Shown: positions 45,948 to 59,211 of the stretch, one piece after another | How positions within the stretch are numbered: the first letter of the stretch is position 1 | Layout: every line of letters starts with the position of its first letter | NCBI RefSeq assembly: GCF_037975245.1 | Contig: NC_092574.1 | Coordinates: forward strand, 10,441,213 to 10,505,212 | Direction of reading: 5' to 3' | DNA length: 64,000 bases | Source of the DNA: Apostichopus japonicus | Lineage: Eukaryota > Echinodermata > Holothuroidea > Aspidochirotida > Stichopodidae | Translations under genes and position numbers: made by a program | Notes under the pieces: model-generated | The model's database searches: none | Told to the model about the DNA's origin: nothing | The model's input: the letters and a program-made list of their open reading frames with translations, nothing else

Positions 45948-46185
45948 TCCAGGGAGCTGATAGAGTACGATAGCAGCTCCCTGCCCTCTCTATCATGTCT
46001 GTGTAGATATATACAAAATGAAACCCGCTGAAAAACTCAGTATTGAAGGTAATAACGAATTTGTTAATGTTGGATCCTGAAGGAAAATTACCGTAAAAGG
46101 TCACTGGCAACAGACTTTTATTACGCGCACATCACTACTAACACGGGTACAGGTAAAATTCTCCTACTTAGTCTTGCATAATATA

Positions 46186-46188
<3 letters not shown>
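43552..46188. other. No gene; hairpin at 45950-45983
   Basis: AT-rich sequence, with G-run 45490-45500 and CT repeats at 45916-45948. The frames here are short and unrecognised. Confidence 0.45.
45950..45983. repeat. Inverted repeat cagggagctg/cagctccctg
   Basis: Ten-base arms around a 14-nt centre, related in sequence to the perfect hairpin at 17822-17853. Confidence 0.8.
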
Positions 46189-46254
<66 letters not shown>

Positions 46255-46276
46255 CATATATATATATATATATATT

Positions 46277-46344
<68 letters not shown>
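46189..46344. repeat. (TA)n microsatellite with TTACATA interruptions
   Basis: Alternating TA broken by ttaca words. It directly precedes the SINE at 46345. Confidence 0.95.
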
Positions 46345-46347
<3 letters not shown>

Positions 46348-46676
46348 ACCGGGTTCGAACCTCTGGAGATACAATCAGCGACCATAGCCTAGTGGTTAGG
46401 GTGTCTGCATATAAAGCGGGAGGCCCGGGTTCGAACCCCGGTGGGAGGCTGGAAGTTTTTTTTTCACTGTTCTTTCAATGTACAACATTGAACCCCTGTT
46501 TATTGGTAACCTGTCACACCCACACACTCAAGTGTGCACAATTCAAACAGTCAATCCCGGGGCACTCCAGTGCGCACGTCAACCTGTACCCTGGGGCACT
46601 TCCCCGCAGGGTACAGACACAACCAGCGCATGCAACTATATCCAGGTGAAGAGAGGCAAGGGAGATAAAGAGTCTT
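46345..46676 (+). mobile_element. tRNA-derived SINE, third type
   Basis: Box A TAGCCTAGTGG is at 46385-46395 and box B GGTTCGAACCC at 46428-46438. A T9 run (46457-46465) follows, then a body of about 200 bp. A second box-B-like word GGTTCGAACCTC lies upstream of box A, near 46352, as in the 16.9-kb fragment. An 85-codon frame through the element reads AGGPGSNPGG, which is simply a translated B box and not a protein. Confidence 0.8.
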
Positions 46677-48760
46677 GAAAACGACGCCTTCCAAAGTTAC
46701 GTACTGCAGTATAACAAGTCTATTAAAACAGCAGGACGATAATTTTTAGGGAATTATCTCGCAACTTGTGAGACCGATGCCATCGGCGTTTAAATTTATA
46801 CTTCTCTATTTTCAATGAATAATACATAATGTATAATGCATGGCGCATACCACAATTTATTTCATGTTTAACAAAATGTGTCCGTAACTTGACATTTAAG
46901 GGTATTCGGGGGAATTGAAATGCCTCTCGGTAGACGATACAATTTGTTATTTTTAAATCACTGTTATCATTAGCACACCTGGCCGCTATACCTCTATCGC
47001 CCCACTGATTATTTACGAAACATGCAGTCTGCATTGCATACTGAAAGACGTAACGCAATTTCAACACCTTTTTTTGAACACCTTTTCAAAACTTTAGGAT
47101 AAAATGAATCCATGCACCGGTGAAGACTGAAAGCTGTCTCCGCTTATAGTGCAATATAGTTTTCTTGGCGACATCTGTGAACTTTTTCCCCGGGTAACTG
47201 TTATCTTTATATTTTATCATTCAGATATGTATATTAAAACGGCAGTAAGGTGTACGTGGGCTCTAATATCCTGCTAGTGATGTTGGCCAGAATTTTCAAT
47301 GAGAAAGACAAGGGGAGATTTTTTATTTCGTTTTTTTTTTTTAGCCATAATTTAGTTTGACTTCTTTTACTAACACTGTGGTGCAACTGGTTTTGCTAAA
47401 TTATTGATAAATGAAACTTTGTGTTAAAATATTGACATGAATTTTGTAGGCAAAACAAACACCGATTTTAATCATCTTTAGCTAGTTAGCTAATTAAGGT
47501 ATTTAGCTAATTAAGGTTATTTAGCTAATTAAGATAATTTAGCTATTTAGAAGAGGGATGTGTAAGTGGAAACTTGAATAAGGTGTCGGTTATGTCCCCT
47601 ATCTCTATGGCGCGATGGCATTAAATATTGATTAAAAAACCGAAAGGGAAAAATGTTAGTAGAAAAAAATGATTACTCTTAGCTATTTGGTAAGAGTTGA
47701 TCATTCAACAGTTTCTTCACTTTGTTATCACATCGTCTACCCTACATACATTTCTAGTCAATAGAACGCACACACTGAGAGAAAAACGAAAACAAAAACA
47801 TTGCATATTGGCACCCCGTCCTCTTAAATGCCGGTATAACAGTGCAGGACCTTCCGCCGAATATTCACTTCGGGGGACGTTTTTTCAGTATGTTACAACG
47901 CACTACATTTTTACGCAGCAACGAGGACGATGTTATATAAACACATTTTCCGTAATTGTAATAGGTTAACAGATGGAAATAGATTTCATGAACAATAAGT
48001 CATGACATAAACCAAATTCATAAAAGATTAATAAAAAAACATGTTATAAGATATGACTCAGAATTGGCAAATACGGAGTACTGTATGATAGAAAAAAAAA
48101 CATTGAAAATTTCGGCCTCCTGGGACCTTCGGCAATTTATAGTGAATTTAATAGTATTCACAATATCGTCAATACATATCTTTTCAACGCAAACACAATT
48201 AGTTTTCTTTTATAAGAATCAAACCTACATTAATGATATCTCTAATCGAAGGTTCGAGGTCAACCTGCGTAACATTAATAATAGTAATATAATATGCGTC
48301 CGAATCGGACATAAATGGTTAAAACTACCACTCTTAACTGACGTGATATTTTCATGTCCGTCGTAAAACGAGTGAGACCCGTCGGGATACGTACGGCCGA
48401 GCTGATTAGTTACGGCGTAACGAAAAATGGGAAGAAAATCGTAGTAATCTTCTTATGATTACTCAAATTTTATATTTGATGTAGTTGTGAAGAAAGACAC
48501 TGAGGTCAGGTTGAATGTTTGCAAGTTGAGTTTGATTGTTAAATAAATAAACACAGCGTGTGTTAATATGTGGGTCCGTGCGTGCGTGCGTGGGTGTGTT
48601 GGTGGTGTATTTCGGGTGATTAAATGTGATTTACATTAAATTTCCTCGGTGAAAAGGAAATGTTAAAACCCACACACGTATTTATGCAGTTATACGCAGT
48701 AAAAGTTGTTGCTTCTTGTTTGTTACATATCACATGGGAACAGTTATGACCGAGCCAATT
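46677..48760. other. No gene; short AT tandem repeat
   Basis: At 47475-47548 the word tagctaattaagg is repeated with a period of about 20 bp. The minus frame 46723-47067 (114 codons) and the plus frames at 47697-47969 and 48064-48366 have no domain, splice or compositional support. Confidence 0.45.
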
Positions 48761-49004
<244 letters not shown>

Positions 49005-50249
49005 GGTATTATTTTGTGTTATTGTTTTCTCTCTTCTGACGTCACTCATTAATTAACATGTTTACTCATGTTGAGACTCGGATGTGTCTGAAAGATGAAA
49101 TTTCGCTATCGGTTATAGCTGTCTCACTCCCCCCCCCCCCAACAACAAAAAACAAAACAAAACCTTAAGGCTATAGACTTATAATAGGTTGATATTGTAT
49201 CAGGTTCGACCATCGTCACGTGCGCTCAAAATTAACTTGAAACACAAAAATCGGCAAAATTTGTCGACTGAAACGCAGAAACGCGTATCTGTATTAAACT
49301 GCTGCAGGGCTCAACTTAAGATTGAGAGGAACAAGGTAACGAGTTTGTTTTCAGGCAAGTTGGAAACGGCCTTGAATAGTACTCATTAAAGTAGCAGAGC
49401 ACCATGGCAATTGTTCAGCTTTCGAAATGGCACCCAAGACAATTAACTTATAAAAAAATATGTAACGGCAATAAGGCATCTGTTCCAAGGGTTAGAGAAC
49501 ACATGTGCGGAAATTATAAGGAAATCTAATGCAGGATCATTTCTTGAGACCGTTCATATAAAACTTACAGATATCGATCTTAATATACGACTCGCGCAAC
49601 TGCTGCTCAATTAACAGATGTCTTCTGTTGCTTTGAGTTTCGGAAAACTTTTGAGCCCTGATTTAGTTTTATAATGAAACTTACTGATTATTATTATTAT
49701 GAGGGAAACTTGATCAAGGGGAACGAGGGGTGGGTGGGGAATGGGGGGCGGCAGTTGATGCCGTCGGTAAGTGATTACTTTGAAGTGCAAGTATTAGTTG
49801 TAGGGGCACTCGTGATGTCGTTAAATTCTAAACCCTGGTGTTTAAACATATACAACATCATATTTCTGTATGAAATAATGCATGTGTTCTATCCTCTACA
49901 GAATATTATAACCAATGTATATATCTTTAACATACCACCAATTCAATTTGCTTCGTGAAATTGTGCACGGTGTGGTGTAAAAGTGTCCCAATGATAACAC
50001 GGAACGTTTATGAAATGAAAAGCGACACAGGTCCTACAGACACGAATCAAGGGTATTTTTTTTTCATTTTATATTTATAAAATATTCGACAGTCCTTGTA
50101 TAAACAAGACTATTAACAGGCTATATATGACACACCATAATGGCCATAAACTAAAGTCACGAAGTTACCTATTTCACACTTGAGCACACGCGCCTACAGC
50201 TGTTTATATAAAGTAAATACGTGCATTATTTTGATTTTAATGGTAGGCA

Positions 50250-50299
<50 letters not shown>

Positions 50300-50370
50300 T
50301 ATACATATATATACATATATATACATATATATACATATATATATATATACATATATGTACATATATATAC

Positions 50371-50404
<34 letters not shown>

Positions 50405-51003
50405 CACACATAATAATGTGCTACATACATTTCAGTTTCTCAACAAAGTGGAAACGCAATAAGGAACTGTGAGACGTCCGAACACTATACATGTTCTGGC
50501 CCCACATGTAGACTGTCTGTCCCTCTACATCCTTTATAAAGAAAAAATTTGATCCGCCGCCTCTGTATGTTGTTGTTATAACTATGTAAAAATGAAATTA
50601 CGAAATGAAATGAAATTTTCTTGTCCATGTTGTTAGTCTGATTGATGTAAATGTGTTTTGGGAAATCCCAAGCGCTGGCAACTTGATGACTTCAGTTCAC
50701 TTCTTCACCCCCCCCCCCCCCCGCTCCAAAAGTTATACTCTATACCCAATCGATCCTCGTTTCTATAATTTATAAATAATGAAATCACATTGCAAAGCGA
50801 CAGATGTTAGTCACTCTGTTTATATCACTTTAAGTTATGTGAACGAATTTAATATATTATCTTTTTTTTTGCTTTTCGTAGTACACACGCCTGCAAAGAA
50901 GAGTACTTGCCTCCAGAAACACTTAGTAGTTTGATTGAATAAGAACAGATATCGCTGTAGCATTCCTCCCTCACCCCCTCCCCCACCCCCCCCCCGCACT
51001 CAC
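49005..51003. other. No gene; (TA)n at 50249-50402
   Basis: Includes poly-C runs at 49131-49140 and 50709-50722, and a (TA)n/TACATA array. If the minus-strand gene model holds, this is intron. Confidence 0.5.
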
Positions 51004-51078
51004 CTCCAGTTTCATTCAGTGTGCTTGATATTTTCATGTCACCATTCATATTTAAGTATTCCAGGTATTTTTTGTTTG
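51004..51078 (-). CDS. Probable internal exon, phase 1-1, unknown domain
   Basis: A 75-nt minus-strand exon candidate. Its acceptor is a long C-rich tract ending TCCACAG (AG at 51080-51079), and its donor is GGAG/GTGAGT (51003-50998), both strong. Phase 1 at both ends keeps the frame with the first exon at 56173-56221 and with the LDLa exon. It encodes NKKYLEYLNMNGDMKIS then STLNETG, a polar stretch with one N-glycosylation sequon (NET) that fits an extracellular linker. No domain is recognised. The pyrimidine tract could be one of the many poly-C runs in this genome, which weakens the acceptor argument. Confidence 0.45.
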
Positions 51079-54000
51079 CTGTGGAGGGGGGGGGGGGTCT
51101 AAACCAGGTCAAAGGATATTAATCTAAACTAGAAAATAAACAGGAGCGTTTTTTGACATGTAGCCAATGTTCCGGAACCTGTTTGGTTCGTCGTTTTACG
51201 CTACTCTTATAACAACTGACTGTCCTCTCTCTCTCCCTCTCTCGGTTAATACAGGAAAATTTTGTTCGATGTCTCGTTAAAGTAATGCGTTTTACACAGT
51301 TTAGTCCCCACGGTGATATTGGAGTCCGTTTATGTAGGCTACAGTATATATAGGCCACATATACCCTAGATATAATAATGACATGAACACATTTTATTCG
51401 TTACTTTAATGTTTATATGATGCTTTTATTACTTTCAAGCAGTTTGCAACGAAAATATACATGAACGCACAAATATATTTTGTAATTAGACGCACATTAT
51501 ATTGTAAAGTACGCATAATATGTCAATACGTAAAATATATTGTATGTATGCATGGTGCACACTATATGCTGTTAAATGATCCATACGTCATTGACTTTGT
51601 CTATATACACTCAGTGTGCGATTGTGCGTATCTATAGGCACAATAATTTATCCCCTTCTTTTATTTTATTTTTTGATATATATATTTCTTTGAAGAATAT
51701 TATCGGGAAAAAAGTCATATGTGGTATTTAACTCACGTTTTCATATTTTAGGGTTTTAACGGTCTGCCAATTATAGTTTTAAACTTATCACGTAGGATTT
51801 TGTCTATTACTAATTTTATTTATATTGTCTTTAATGTTTCCCATATTCTCATTATAGTAGGCCTATCGAGAAAAAAATGATAAAACCAAATTTCTTTTAG
51901 TTTTGCAAATCACTAACACAAACCTATCCATTTCCCTTGCGTTTCGCCTAAAGCAGGACACCTATAGCGTTAGATGGCAAGGCAACTTTACAAGCGTTTT
52001 CCTCCCTAAGTTGACAAGAGGAGAAAGTGTCACGTAAATTAAAATTCGTCAAAATAAAATAACGCGAAAATTATTCCATTTAGTTAACCTAAATCTTTTT
52101 ACAATTTGTGATCAATTATTGCCCCGTGAGTAATCGTATAGAGGCGCTAAATCAATGGAAGTCGTTGTATATATACAAGTTGTACACGAAACAAAATGAT
52201 CGCAAAAGGGTGGTTTCGTGAAACAATTATTGCAAAATGAAATCTTCAGCAACTCCTTTTGTAAACCTTAAACATATAACTCTCCGTTGCGTTGGCAATG
52301 TGTTTGTTTTTTAAACATTGCGTGATTGATGTCCAACCAGCCTATTTACCTGCCACTATATATACTTAAACTTTACAAAACCTTAGAGTACTTTTGCCAG
52401 CTATATCCAGCCGTTTTGTATCATGTTATATCTATACAACCATGTTCTGTGCTAGTCTTTATCGTCTTTATATGACGCAATAAGCTGTAAACTATAAGGA
52501 TTTGAAGCCTATAGCCTAGAAGGCTATTTGAAATTGGGTTATAGACCTATATAAGACTATAAATGAAAGCGTCCATCTTTGTCCTTTTCTTTCTTTTCCT
52601 TTCTTTAGGAGGGTGGGGTGAGGGGGGGGGTGAAGGTGGTGGGACTCCTGTTAATATTGGTATCTGTTTAAAAAGTCGCAACATTATTCGAGGTTCACCT
52701 TAAATCTATTTTGGCATAAATGCAAATCTGAAATGGAATGGTAAACTGGATGGCGTGAATTGTAAAGAGACCTATACAGTAGCATTGTTTTCCGTTCGGT
52801 ATAATCAGGGCGGTGTTATAGAGATGGAGAAACCCCCCCCCCCCCTCTCTCTCTCTCTGTCTGTGTCCAGAAATAACCCCATGCACCTCAATATCGTACT
52901 TGAGAGTTAGTTGATCTTTTTCACATTCAACTTCTTGTGCTTGATGTGTCCATTCATTGCTCTTAAACATATAACTAAACATATAATTACCCATGACATG
53001 CCGAAAGCTACCGTGCCTACAGTCTAGAAAATCCTCAGACAAAGCTTTGAACGGATTTTTAGGCTTAACCGAACACCGAAATAAATATCTAGCCTCTTGA
53101 AGTTAAAAAACAAACGATGGAAACTCAAATGTACAGTAGCATTTTTCGCAACGTTAACTTCTTGGGCTCATAAGCAGTAATAATATATGGATAGGCAAAG
53201 TTTATTAACTTTGAAAGTACCTAGATTTGAACGATTTCCTGAAATTCCCGGCGAGCAGTGAAAAGTTTTCAGGGAAAAAATACAAAAAATGTAAATCAAA
53301 AGTCTGGGCTGGCGTAGACTGCGGCACCTCGCGGGATCATCATCAAAATTTCTAAAAAAAATTAGTTCTGACGGTTGCATGGCATTATTAGTTAGGCCTA
53401 TATGGGAATGTTAAAGCTCAACATAACATTTTGCTGTATAGCAGATGCCTTCTCTAACACCTCCCTGGTATAACGATATGCATGCGTATATATAGATTTT
53501 ATATCATGCGTTAGCGTGAGAGCATTAATCCCTTGATATGATATGATCTTGACCTGAGGTTCTATTTCTGTACAATGTTCCTAATTTTTCTATTTTTAAT
53601 CAATTCACCGATGGAGCAATTATACGATTAACATAAAAAAGCACAATGGGGTAATCGACTGAAAGTTTGCCAAAAATCAACTGTAATTATTACTCATGAG
53701 TTTGAAAAGGAGAACCCTTTTTTAATATTTTTTTTAAAACATATTTTTGTAATTAAATGTTTGTGAATAATGTTAATAAAAGAAAAAAATCCGTTACCAA
53801 CATGTCACTTACTTATACACCTTTTTGTATACGTCTGTAATATATACTCACGTGTGTCGCTATAGTACATTATCAAGTCATGCTACACTTAATCCAACTA
53901 TACTTATTATGGAGTAAATCTTGAAGTTAAAGTGCTGATAGTGCCTACATCGACATGTACCGACAACAGATCCTTTAGCCTTGAAATATTATTGCCGCTT

Positions 54001-54154
54001 TACGAGCTACAATCTGTGAATATTTTGTAATAACGAGAATTTCGGAACCTGCCATAACGAGGTGATATTGAACTATCTAACAGACTTGTAGTGAGTACGT
54101 ATACTCGTAGTCTCCTATACTCGTTTTCTAACAGTACCGGTAATAGTTATACCT
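51079..54154. other. No gene seen
   Basis: AT-rich, with G- and C-runs at 51084-51097, 52622-52631 and 52832-52845. Short frames are unsupported. Confidence 0.5.
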
Positions 54155-54570
54155 GTACTCACACACGCCTCAATGGATTTGTACCCACACACGCTTCCAT
54201 GGATTTGTATTCACACACGCTTCCCTGGATTTGTACTCACACACGCTTGCATGGATTTGTACCCGCACACGCCTCCATGGATTTGTACTCACACACGCCT
54301 CCATGGATTTGTACTCGCACATGCTTCCATGGATATGTATTCGCACATGCCTCCATGGATTTGTACTAATACACGCCTCCATGGATATGTACTCGCACAA
54401 GCCTCCATTGATTTGTACTCGCACACGCCTCCATGGATTTGTACTCACACACGCCTCCATGGGTTTGTACTCACACACGCCTCCATGGATTTGTACTCGC
54501 ACATGCCTCCATGGATTTGTACTCGCACACGCCTCCATGGATTTGTACTCGCGCATGCTTCCATATATGG
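54155..54570. repeat. 26-bp minisatellite, about 16 copies
   Basis: Units of the form tccatggatttgtactc plus acacacgcc. Since 26 is not a multiple of 3, the protein frames repeat every 78 bp. Frames on both strands (up to 159 codons) are repeat artefacts. Confidence 0.95.
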
Positions 54571-55007
54571 ATTTGTATACTTGTACACGTATTAATGAAA
54601 TTTTGAAACCTCGTGTAGATACTATTGGAAATTGAGTACTCGCACTCACGCATAGAGCCTTGTACTCCTACAAGTAGACCTACTTATACCAAGGGTAATT
54701 GGTACTCGTGCTGTTGTACTCGAACTACAAGTTTACTATACTTCGAGCAATATTTAGCTTATCTTTATATGGTTCCTACATGCGTAAAACGTTCTCTTCA
54801 AATATCGAACCCAGTCCAATAGCTCCTATCTCTGCATATGATTTACAGTTTCTTAACACTGTTAAATCCATAAGGCAGATGTATATGTACGAGGTAGATC
54901 ATCGGGGAATCACAGACGAGAATCCAACTGCCAATTTCATTAAATACAAATAGCTAGTTATATATATGTATGCTACAGCTAGTTGAGACCAGACTCGAAT
55001 ACTAATA
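54571..55007. other. No gene seen
   Basis: Short unique stretch between two minisatellites. The early part still has decayed tgtactcg words. Confidence 0.45.
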
Positions 55008-55440
55008 CCACTCTTTCACTGTCCTAACATTATCATACTTCAAAACACTCGTATTGACATTATGAACAGTAATCGTACTAAAGTTATCTTATAGAAACAT
55101 GATCTTCATACTGTTTTCATACAGTTATCGTACTAAATTTATCTGTTAGAAACATGATCTTCACACTGTTTTAATATTGTTATCGTACTAAATTTATCTG
55201 CTAAAAAAATGATCTTGTTACTGTCTTCATACTGTCATCGTACTAAATGTATCTGTTAGAAACATTCATACTGTTTTCATACTGTTATCGTACTACATTT
55301 ATCTGTTAGAAACATGATCTTCATACTGTTTTCATACTGTTATCGTATTAACTTTATGTGTTATAGAAACATGATCTTCATTTTTTTTTTAAACCTGGCA
55401 GGGTAAAGTAAAGTTGACAACGAATTGTCCCAGCTGGGAG
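55008..55440. repeat. 55-bp tandem repeat inside a foldback-family element
   Basis: The word cgtactaa or its variants recurs at 55074, 55129, 55184, 55239, 55290 and 55344. On the left is one arm of the foldback MITE motif (accactctttcactgtcc...attgacat, 55008-55067). On the right is gttgacaacgaattgtcccagctggg, matching the end of the 19.7-kb copy. Confidence 0.75.
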
Positions 55441-56172
55441 ATGTGTTAATGTAAAACACGTTGAATCAGTGAAATAGTAACAAAACTGAAACCAAGCAAT
55501 AATGTAAAATTAATTGGTTATATGGACCAATGGGATTCGAAACTAACGTACCATAGACAATACAACATAAAATTACAAATGTTGTATGTGAACATATACT
55601 GTACAACCTCAACTATACTGTTGTATGTTGTCATATACTTAAGGGATCGTGAAAGACACTTTCTTGTTATTTGTTTATTAATTTTTGGTGAATCAAAATT
55701 CAATTAGCATCCTGTTCTACCCTTTACATGTATCATTTTGATAACTGAGTTATAAAGTATTCTAGTTTCTTAAATTGAATCATTCCCTTTCAATGAAGCA
55801 ACAAAAAAAAAAAAACATTTGCACGTTTCAAATGTATTGTAATTCGAATTGTTGAATATAGTGGTAAATTGGTAGACAAAACTTAATCGCCAAATAAATG
55901 ACGTTCTAATATTTCAAAAAGTTAACAATACCAATATTAACAAAGTAAGAAAATGTGTCTCTATGAAACAGTATAGAAAATAAAATCGACCTATTGTTAC
56001 ACAGTTCCTTTTTATACAATATAAAACTGATTTTACCATAAATGAAGGAATAAGAAAATCAGAATATGAAAAAAATTGTCACATTTTGTTTGCAAACTAC
56101 CTTCAAATAAACAGACATAACATGTAAATAAGCGTCACTGAAAACAAACACACAGCAAAAGAAACCACTTAC
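55441..56172. other. No gene (intron 1 in the proposed model)
   Basis: AT-rich sequence with a poly-A run near 55802-55814. Mirrored 61-codon frames at 55518-55707 are not supported. Confidence 0.45.
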
Positions 56173-56221
56173 CAATCATCGTAACAGAGAGTAAAATCCA
56201 CTTGCCAGTCCTAGTCAACAT
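56173..56221 (-). CDS. Probable first coding exon with signal peptide start
   Basis: On the minus strand an ATG at 56221-56219, with A at -3, begins MLTRTGKWILLSVTMI: a short basic n-region followed by a hydrophobic core, typical of a signal peptide. The frame meets G/GTAAGT (donor at 56172-56167) after 49 coding bases, leaving phase 1. The next G-x-x codon would be completed by CA of the 51.0-kb exon, giving Ala, a plausible cleavage position. A TATA-like box lies about 195 bp upstream of the ATG. Together these support the start of a secreted or membrane protein. Its link with the LDLa exon about 45.7 kb downstream is inferred from strand, phase and secretory character only. Confidence 0.55.
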
Positions 56222-56384
56222 TGTGCTTGTATTGTAAACGGAAGGCGAGTGCCAAATGAACACAGATGTTTGGCGAAACCCGCTTATGAGCAAAATACTG
56301 CGTCAGCATCTCACACAACCACGTGATTCTCAGTAAAGAGCGGGAAGCCGCAAAATTAAGGACTCTTTTTGTCGTGTCAGTTCA

Positions 56385-56425
56385 AGGCTCTGCGCACTTC
56401 ATCGTAAGTTGTAGTATATATGGAG
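56385..56425 (-). promoter_or_regulatory. Putative TATA promoter of the minus-strand gene
   Basis: CCATATATAC on the minus strand (about 56421-56412) is positioned to start transcription near 56385, giving a 5' UTR of about 165 nt before the ATG. A CACGTG E-box lies in that leader at about 56320-56325. The region is richer in GC than its surroundings. Confidence 0.4.
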
Positions 56426-56982
56426 GCAGAGTCTAAGGCAAGCCAATTGTCCTAAAAACCGCCGGAAAAAAAAAAAACGGTTTATCGGTTGATAGTCCAG
56501 TATCCAGGTTTAGTCAGTCGAGAGTCCAGGTTTATCGATCGATAATTCTGTATTATCAATTAATAAACATGGATTATCGAATGCTGCATAGTATGGCCGA
56601 TTTATATTTTGAAAGAAGAAAAATATCAAAAGGTGCCCTCTCTCATAAATTAGAATTGCGCCTTGCAAGTATTAATCTGTTCCATTCTAGTAATTAAAAA
56701 GTGTAGTTTTGTTATCTAGACTTATATACTATAAGCTGCCCTTTCGTTGAAGCATTGCACGAAAAATGTATATTAAATAGTGAAACCTGTTGTTCAAGTG
56801 AAACAATTACAATTGAAAACATATCTCAATGTCAATATAAATTTCATAAAGAAAATTATATGTAAAACAGTGTTAAAATAATTGAGCAGTACATTGTTAT
56901 GTTTTAGTTAATCAATTGCATGAGCTTTATTAATCAGTATTAAGCAGGTCACGTTGTTTCCTTTTGAATTCCCGATGACATG
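56426..56982. other. No gene (upstream flank)
   Basis: Contains repeated ttatcgattgata-like words (56479-56580) and otherwise AT-rich sequence. Confidence 0.45.
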
Positions 56983-57352
56983 CAGTGGCGTGCGCAAGAG
57001 AGATAGAGAGGATGGAGGGGGGGGGGTGGGGGCGACGGGCATGTCTAGGGGAAATGTTCAAATGGGCATTTTTTACACTCAGTCGGAGAAGAAAAAGACA
57101 TAGGACGCATTCAGACAGGAATCTGTGAGGGGGGGGGGGTGGGCGGGCGTTGGTACTACATTTAGAGCTAATTACATACCAAATGTATAGCCTCAATATG
57201 CACCCCCACCCCCAACTCCACTATGTGGGACACACCATTTATAAATCATGCATCCATTAAATGACGGTCTATAAAGCTTCGTGCCCCTACCGAAATTAGT
57301 CCGAGGAAATTTAGTATCACCCCTCACCTTTTAGATCTTGTGTACGTCACTG
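56983..57352. mobile_element. hAT-type MITE, second copy, about 370 bp
   Basis: Termini CAGTGGCGTGCGCAAG and, reverse-complemented, CAGTGACGTACACAAG agree at 13 of 16 positions. Flanking octamers ATGACATG (left) and TTGAAATG (right) match at six of eight, consistent with an old 8-bp target duplication. The interior has G-runs and no coding potential. Confidence 0.65.
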
Positions 57353-59211
57353 TTGAAATGGTAGATTTACTATTCTTATATCAGGGATAGTGAAGTCCTT
57401 TACTAGTTGCGGACGGCCGCCCACTCCCTCCCACCCCCCCCCCCCACCCTACTTCCCATCCAGGTTTTTTTTTTAAAAATCCAATTATCATAAATTAAAG
57501 TTGCCAGGCTTTTGTTGGTAGTAAAAATATACCGATTTAATGTCAATAATAATTTATTTATTAATAAAGTGCCTGTTTGAAGTATTAAGAAAAATATTTC
57601 ATTAAAAAGTGTCATGCATGTTCTGGAAAGCTCAGAAAACATGTACTTAAGAAATATCCTTTAGCTGAAAATATTTAAAATAAAAAAAAACAGAACCCCC
57701 CCCCCCTTAAGTAACTCCTGGGGCTACAAGAAGAATACTTTCTAGAATCTCATTTAAAAATAACCCCATTTTTCAACATCTTCTTCTCAAAATGTCAAAC
57801 TTTCTATAGATTCACTTTCCGAAGAAAATGTCGCATAAAGTAGACCTATTAGTGATTGTAATCATCTCGTGACAAGAAGCATACACTTCCAGCATATAAC
57901 GTATTTATTTAAGTTTTTAATATTCAAGACAAGACCCATGTATTGCTAACATTCTTCCAAAAACACTTTGGGCATTTCCGCTGCAAACATGTGGTCGGTA
58001 TTCAAAACGACCAACTTAAAATTCAAGTGGGGTCTTTTTGACCTCGATAAACAAAAGATCAATACAGTAATGATATTTAGACAACAACAAATAGATTACT
58101 ATGGAGACTGGTGGATTTACTTACATCCTGCAAACTGGGACATCTGATTACAAATAGTATAAGAGGTAACTTAATGGATCAAATGTACGCAATATTAGAA
58201 AAGAAAACATCAAATCTAAATTGATGATAGGTGGTTATTTTTATTTAAATGAAAAAGGCAAATTTTTTTAATTTTTAACAGGAACAGTTTGACTATATAG
58301 ATTGGTTATTGGCAATATCTGGGACCACGATTCTAATTGTAAATAATGTGATTATGTCAAAACATGGATGAGGGAAGCGGGTAATGAAGGGGGGGGGGGT
58401 GGCCACAATTAATGTGAATATCAACCTCGGGCGTCAGGACTAATTCACTATTTAATTGTTGATGTCTTTTGACCTGAAACAGATGAAAACAACCGAGAGA
58501 TGTCGTCATATATGTTTCAGTATGAAAGTTGACATATTTCTAGAAATCTTGCAGATGTCAAAGTGCATGTGCGCCAAGTTCTTTTTTTAAGGCAGCCTTT
58601 ACATAACAACGAGTTCTTTGAATATTAGCGTTCCAATTTAAGCTTTGATACAAACTTATAGCCTAAGATTCGACAGTTGTTAACCCGCAAACGGCGTTCC
58701 ATATTCAGGCACGACGGAGTCGTCATAAGTCGAGGCGAAGAGAGGCATGTGACTTTATTTGAGGGGGGGGGGGACTGCAAAATTATCTGAAAAGCTCCCG
58801 ATAAAAATGAGATGGTTCTTAAAATTTCGTATCACAATGATTGGCGTTAAAGTTTTTTATTACAATTTTTAGATTATTAAAAATATAGCACTTCTTAGTA
58901 AACATAATCAACGATAGGACACCTTTGTTTTTGTTATAAATAATTTTAATTATCAAATCAAACAAATGGAAACTTTTCTGATTAAATCGATGGGAAAAAA
59001 GGGTTACTTTTCATTAGCAACAAGGGGACACCTCTAATGTATGGAAAGAGACACTTCTTATTTTTTCAACTAGGTTGGCAGGGGTAAGTCGCGTGCTCCT
59101 AATACCGGTAATGATATGCATATTTAGCCGGGTGCTTAGAGTATTCTCTTTTCCCATTGGTCAGAAGCCTGGATAGTCCTATCTATTGGGTTTGGTTTTT
59201 GCGTGTCTTTG
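57353..59211. other. No gene seen
   Basis: AT-rich with C- and G-runs at 57436-57447, 57697-57706, 58389-58398 and 58762-58772. Confidence 0.5.

Noticed and set aside
46385-46455. Functional tRNA gene
   Set aside because: A and B boxes are present, but no acceptor stem pairs and the sequence continues into a SINE body after the T run.
46392-46649. 85-codon frame with AGGPGSNPGG
   Set aside because: That motif is a translated tRNA B box inside a SINE.
54170-54649. 159-codon minus frame and plus partners of 134-140 codons
   Set aside because: Artefacts of the 26-bp minisatellite.
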